Positions 63,567 to 64,000 of a DNA stretch of 64,000 bases are shown piece after piece; the stretch's first letter is position 1, and every line of letters begins with the position of its first letter. This DNA is from an uncultured Gammaproteobacteria bacterium. GTDB lineage: Bacteria > Pseudomonadota > Gammaproteobacteria > Pseudomonadales > Pseudohongiellaceae. The DNA lies in assembly GCA_937898685.1 (NCBI GenBank), contig CALEJT010000012.1:1-64000 (forward strand), given 5' to 3'. The notes below the pieces were generated by a model, which was not told the DNA's origin, searched no databases, and saw only the letters and a list, made by a program, of their open reading frames with translations. The translations under genes and the position numbers were made by a program.

Positions 63567-63637
63567 TTTTCATTGTTGTTAAAGCGCTCGTTCAACTGCT
63601 TTCTTGAAATCCCACCCTGCTCGATTCGGCGTCGCCC

Positions 63638-64000
63638 TCACCTCACACCGGCGGAAATGAGCACTCTGTCCTTACCCAGGCGCGTGATGGTGAATCCGAA
63701 ATTGCTTTCGAGGATCTGGAGCATCAGTTCCGTTTCCCCCACCGGAAACTGCCCTCCAATCTTGGTGGCTCCCACTTCGGGATCCGTGATTTCGATGGCC
63801 ACCGTGGTGTAGCGACTGATCTCATGCACCACGTTCTCGAGTGGATCGCCATCGAAGATCAGCAATCCATCACGCCATGCCAGGCGCCGATCGATGTGCT
63901 CCGGCTCTTCGATGATTTCCACATCGAGCGCACTGAGCAGGCTGTCATCGCCGTCGCGCGCCAACTTCATCGTGGCACTCTGCCCCGCTTTCAGAGCGGG
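63638..64000 (-). CDS. FecR-family anti-sigma/regulator (partial, 5' end off window)
   Basis: C-terminal 120 residues of a FecR-like protein: KAGQSATM, RLAWRDGLLIFDGDPLENVV, EISRYTTVAIEITDPEVG and QFPVGETELMLQILESNF match the periplasmic FecR region that contacts the STN domain of its receptor. The frame is open to the window edge, so the start and the cytoplasmic part lie outside. The TonB receptor begins 71 bp downstream. An ECF sigma gene is expected further upstream, outside this window. Confidence 0.85.
   Translation of the reverse strand, partial: PALKAGQSATMKLARDGDDSLLSALDVEIIEEPEHIDRRLAWRDGLLIFDGDPLENVVHEISRYTTVAIEITDPEVGATKIGGQFPVGETELMLQILESNFGFTITRLGKDRVLISAGVR

Overview
The window reads as one stretch of a gammaproteobacterial chromosome of moderately high GC (judged by eye, not computed). 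Evidence: an smc-zipA-ligA cell-division/replication block, recA-recX, a quinone-linked class 2 pyrD, a MoxR/Bat (aerotolerance-type) operon, an ibpA-type small heat-shock gene and an Fnr with all four cluster cysteines. The mix of FecR/TonB receptor, DUF1592/DUF1552 secreted proteins and a C-protein-like XRE regulator recalls the Xanthomonadales/Steroidobacterales side of the class, but that placement is inference. No rRNA, tRNA, CRISPR array, insertion sequence or prophage was recognised.

Layout. 1-8.6 kb (minus strand): smc, zipA with an extreme Asp/Glu linker, ligA, and a lytic-transglycosylase-like lipoprotein. 8.7-11.6 kb: recA, recX and pobA. 11.7-15.1 kb: two diiron ferritin-like proteins and an FAD/Rieske oxidoreductase. 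15.4-23.8 kb: glgX/treX-treY-treZ plus a GH15 hydrolase, a route from glycogen to trehalose. 24-28.2 kb: a DUF72 protein, rnk and mutS. 28.4-29.05 kb: a probable small RNA with a strong terminator and a C-protein-like XRE regulator, each preceded by a similar paired-box operator. 29-36 kb: cupin, topA, ilvE, tatD, a glutaredoxin-like gene overlapping pyrD, and pyrD. 36.3-43.5 kb (plus strand): the full moxR-DUF58-DUF4381-batA-batB/C-batD operon, closed by a terminator.

43.5-49.9 kb: ibpA with a sigma32 promoter and a ROSE-like RNA thermometer, avtA, and a regulatory island in which fnr (minus) diverges from a three-gene operon (plus) for a stand-alone histidine-kinase dimerisation domain, a FixJ/NarL-type response regulator and a hybrid PAS histidine kinase. 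Four NarL/FixJ-type heptamers lie between them. 49.3-54.2 kb: a host-attachment-like protein, the NHEJ pair ligD and ku with a tandem repeat in the ku leader, and a zinc-ribbon hypothetical. 54.5-59.9 kb: DUF1592 cytochrome-like, DUF1552 Tat-exported and ankyrin proteins in one operon. 60-64 kb: an STN-domain TonB receptor with a second internal signal peptide and start site, preceded by a fecR that runs off the window.

The strongest candidates for something undescribed are the XRE regulator/small RNA unit with twin operators, the DHp-only mini-protein in the FixJ/hybrid-kinase/Fnr island, and the double-signal-peptide TonB receptor. Gene starts were moved from the longest reading frame where a Shine-Dalgarno sequence, promoter or family alignment argued for it.
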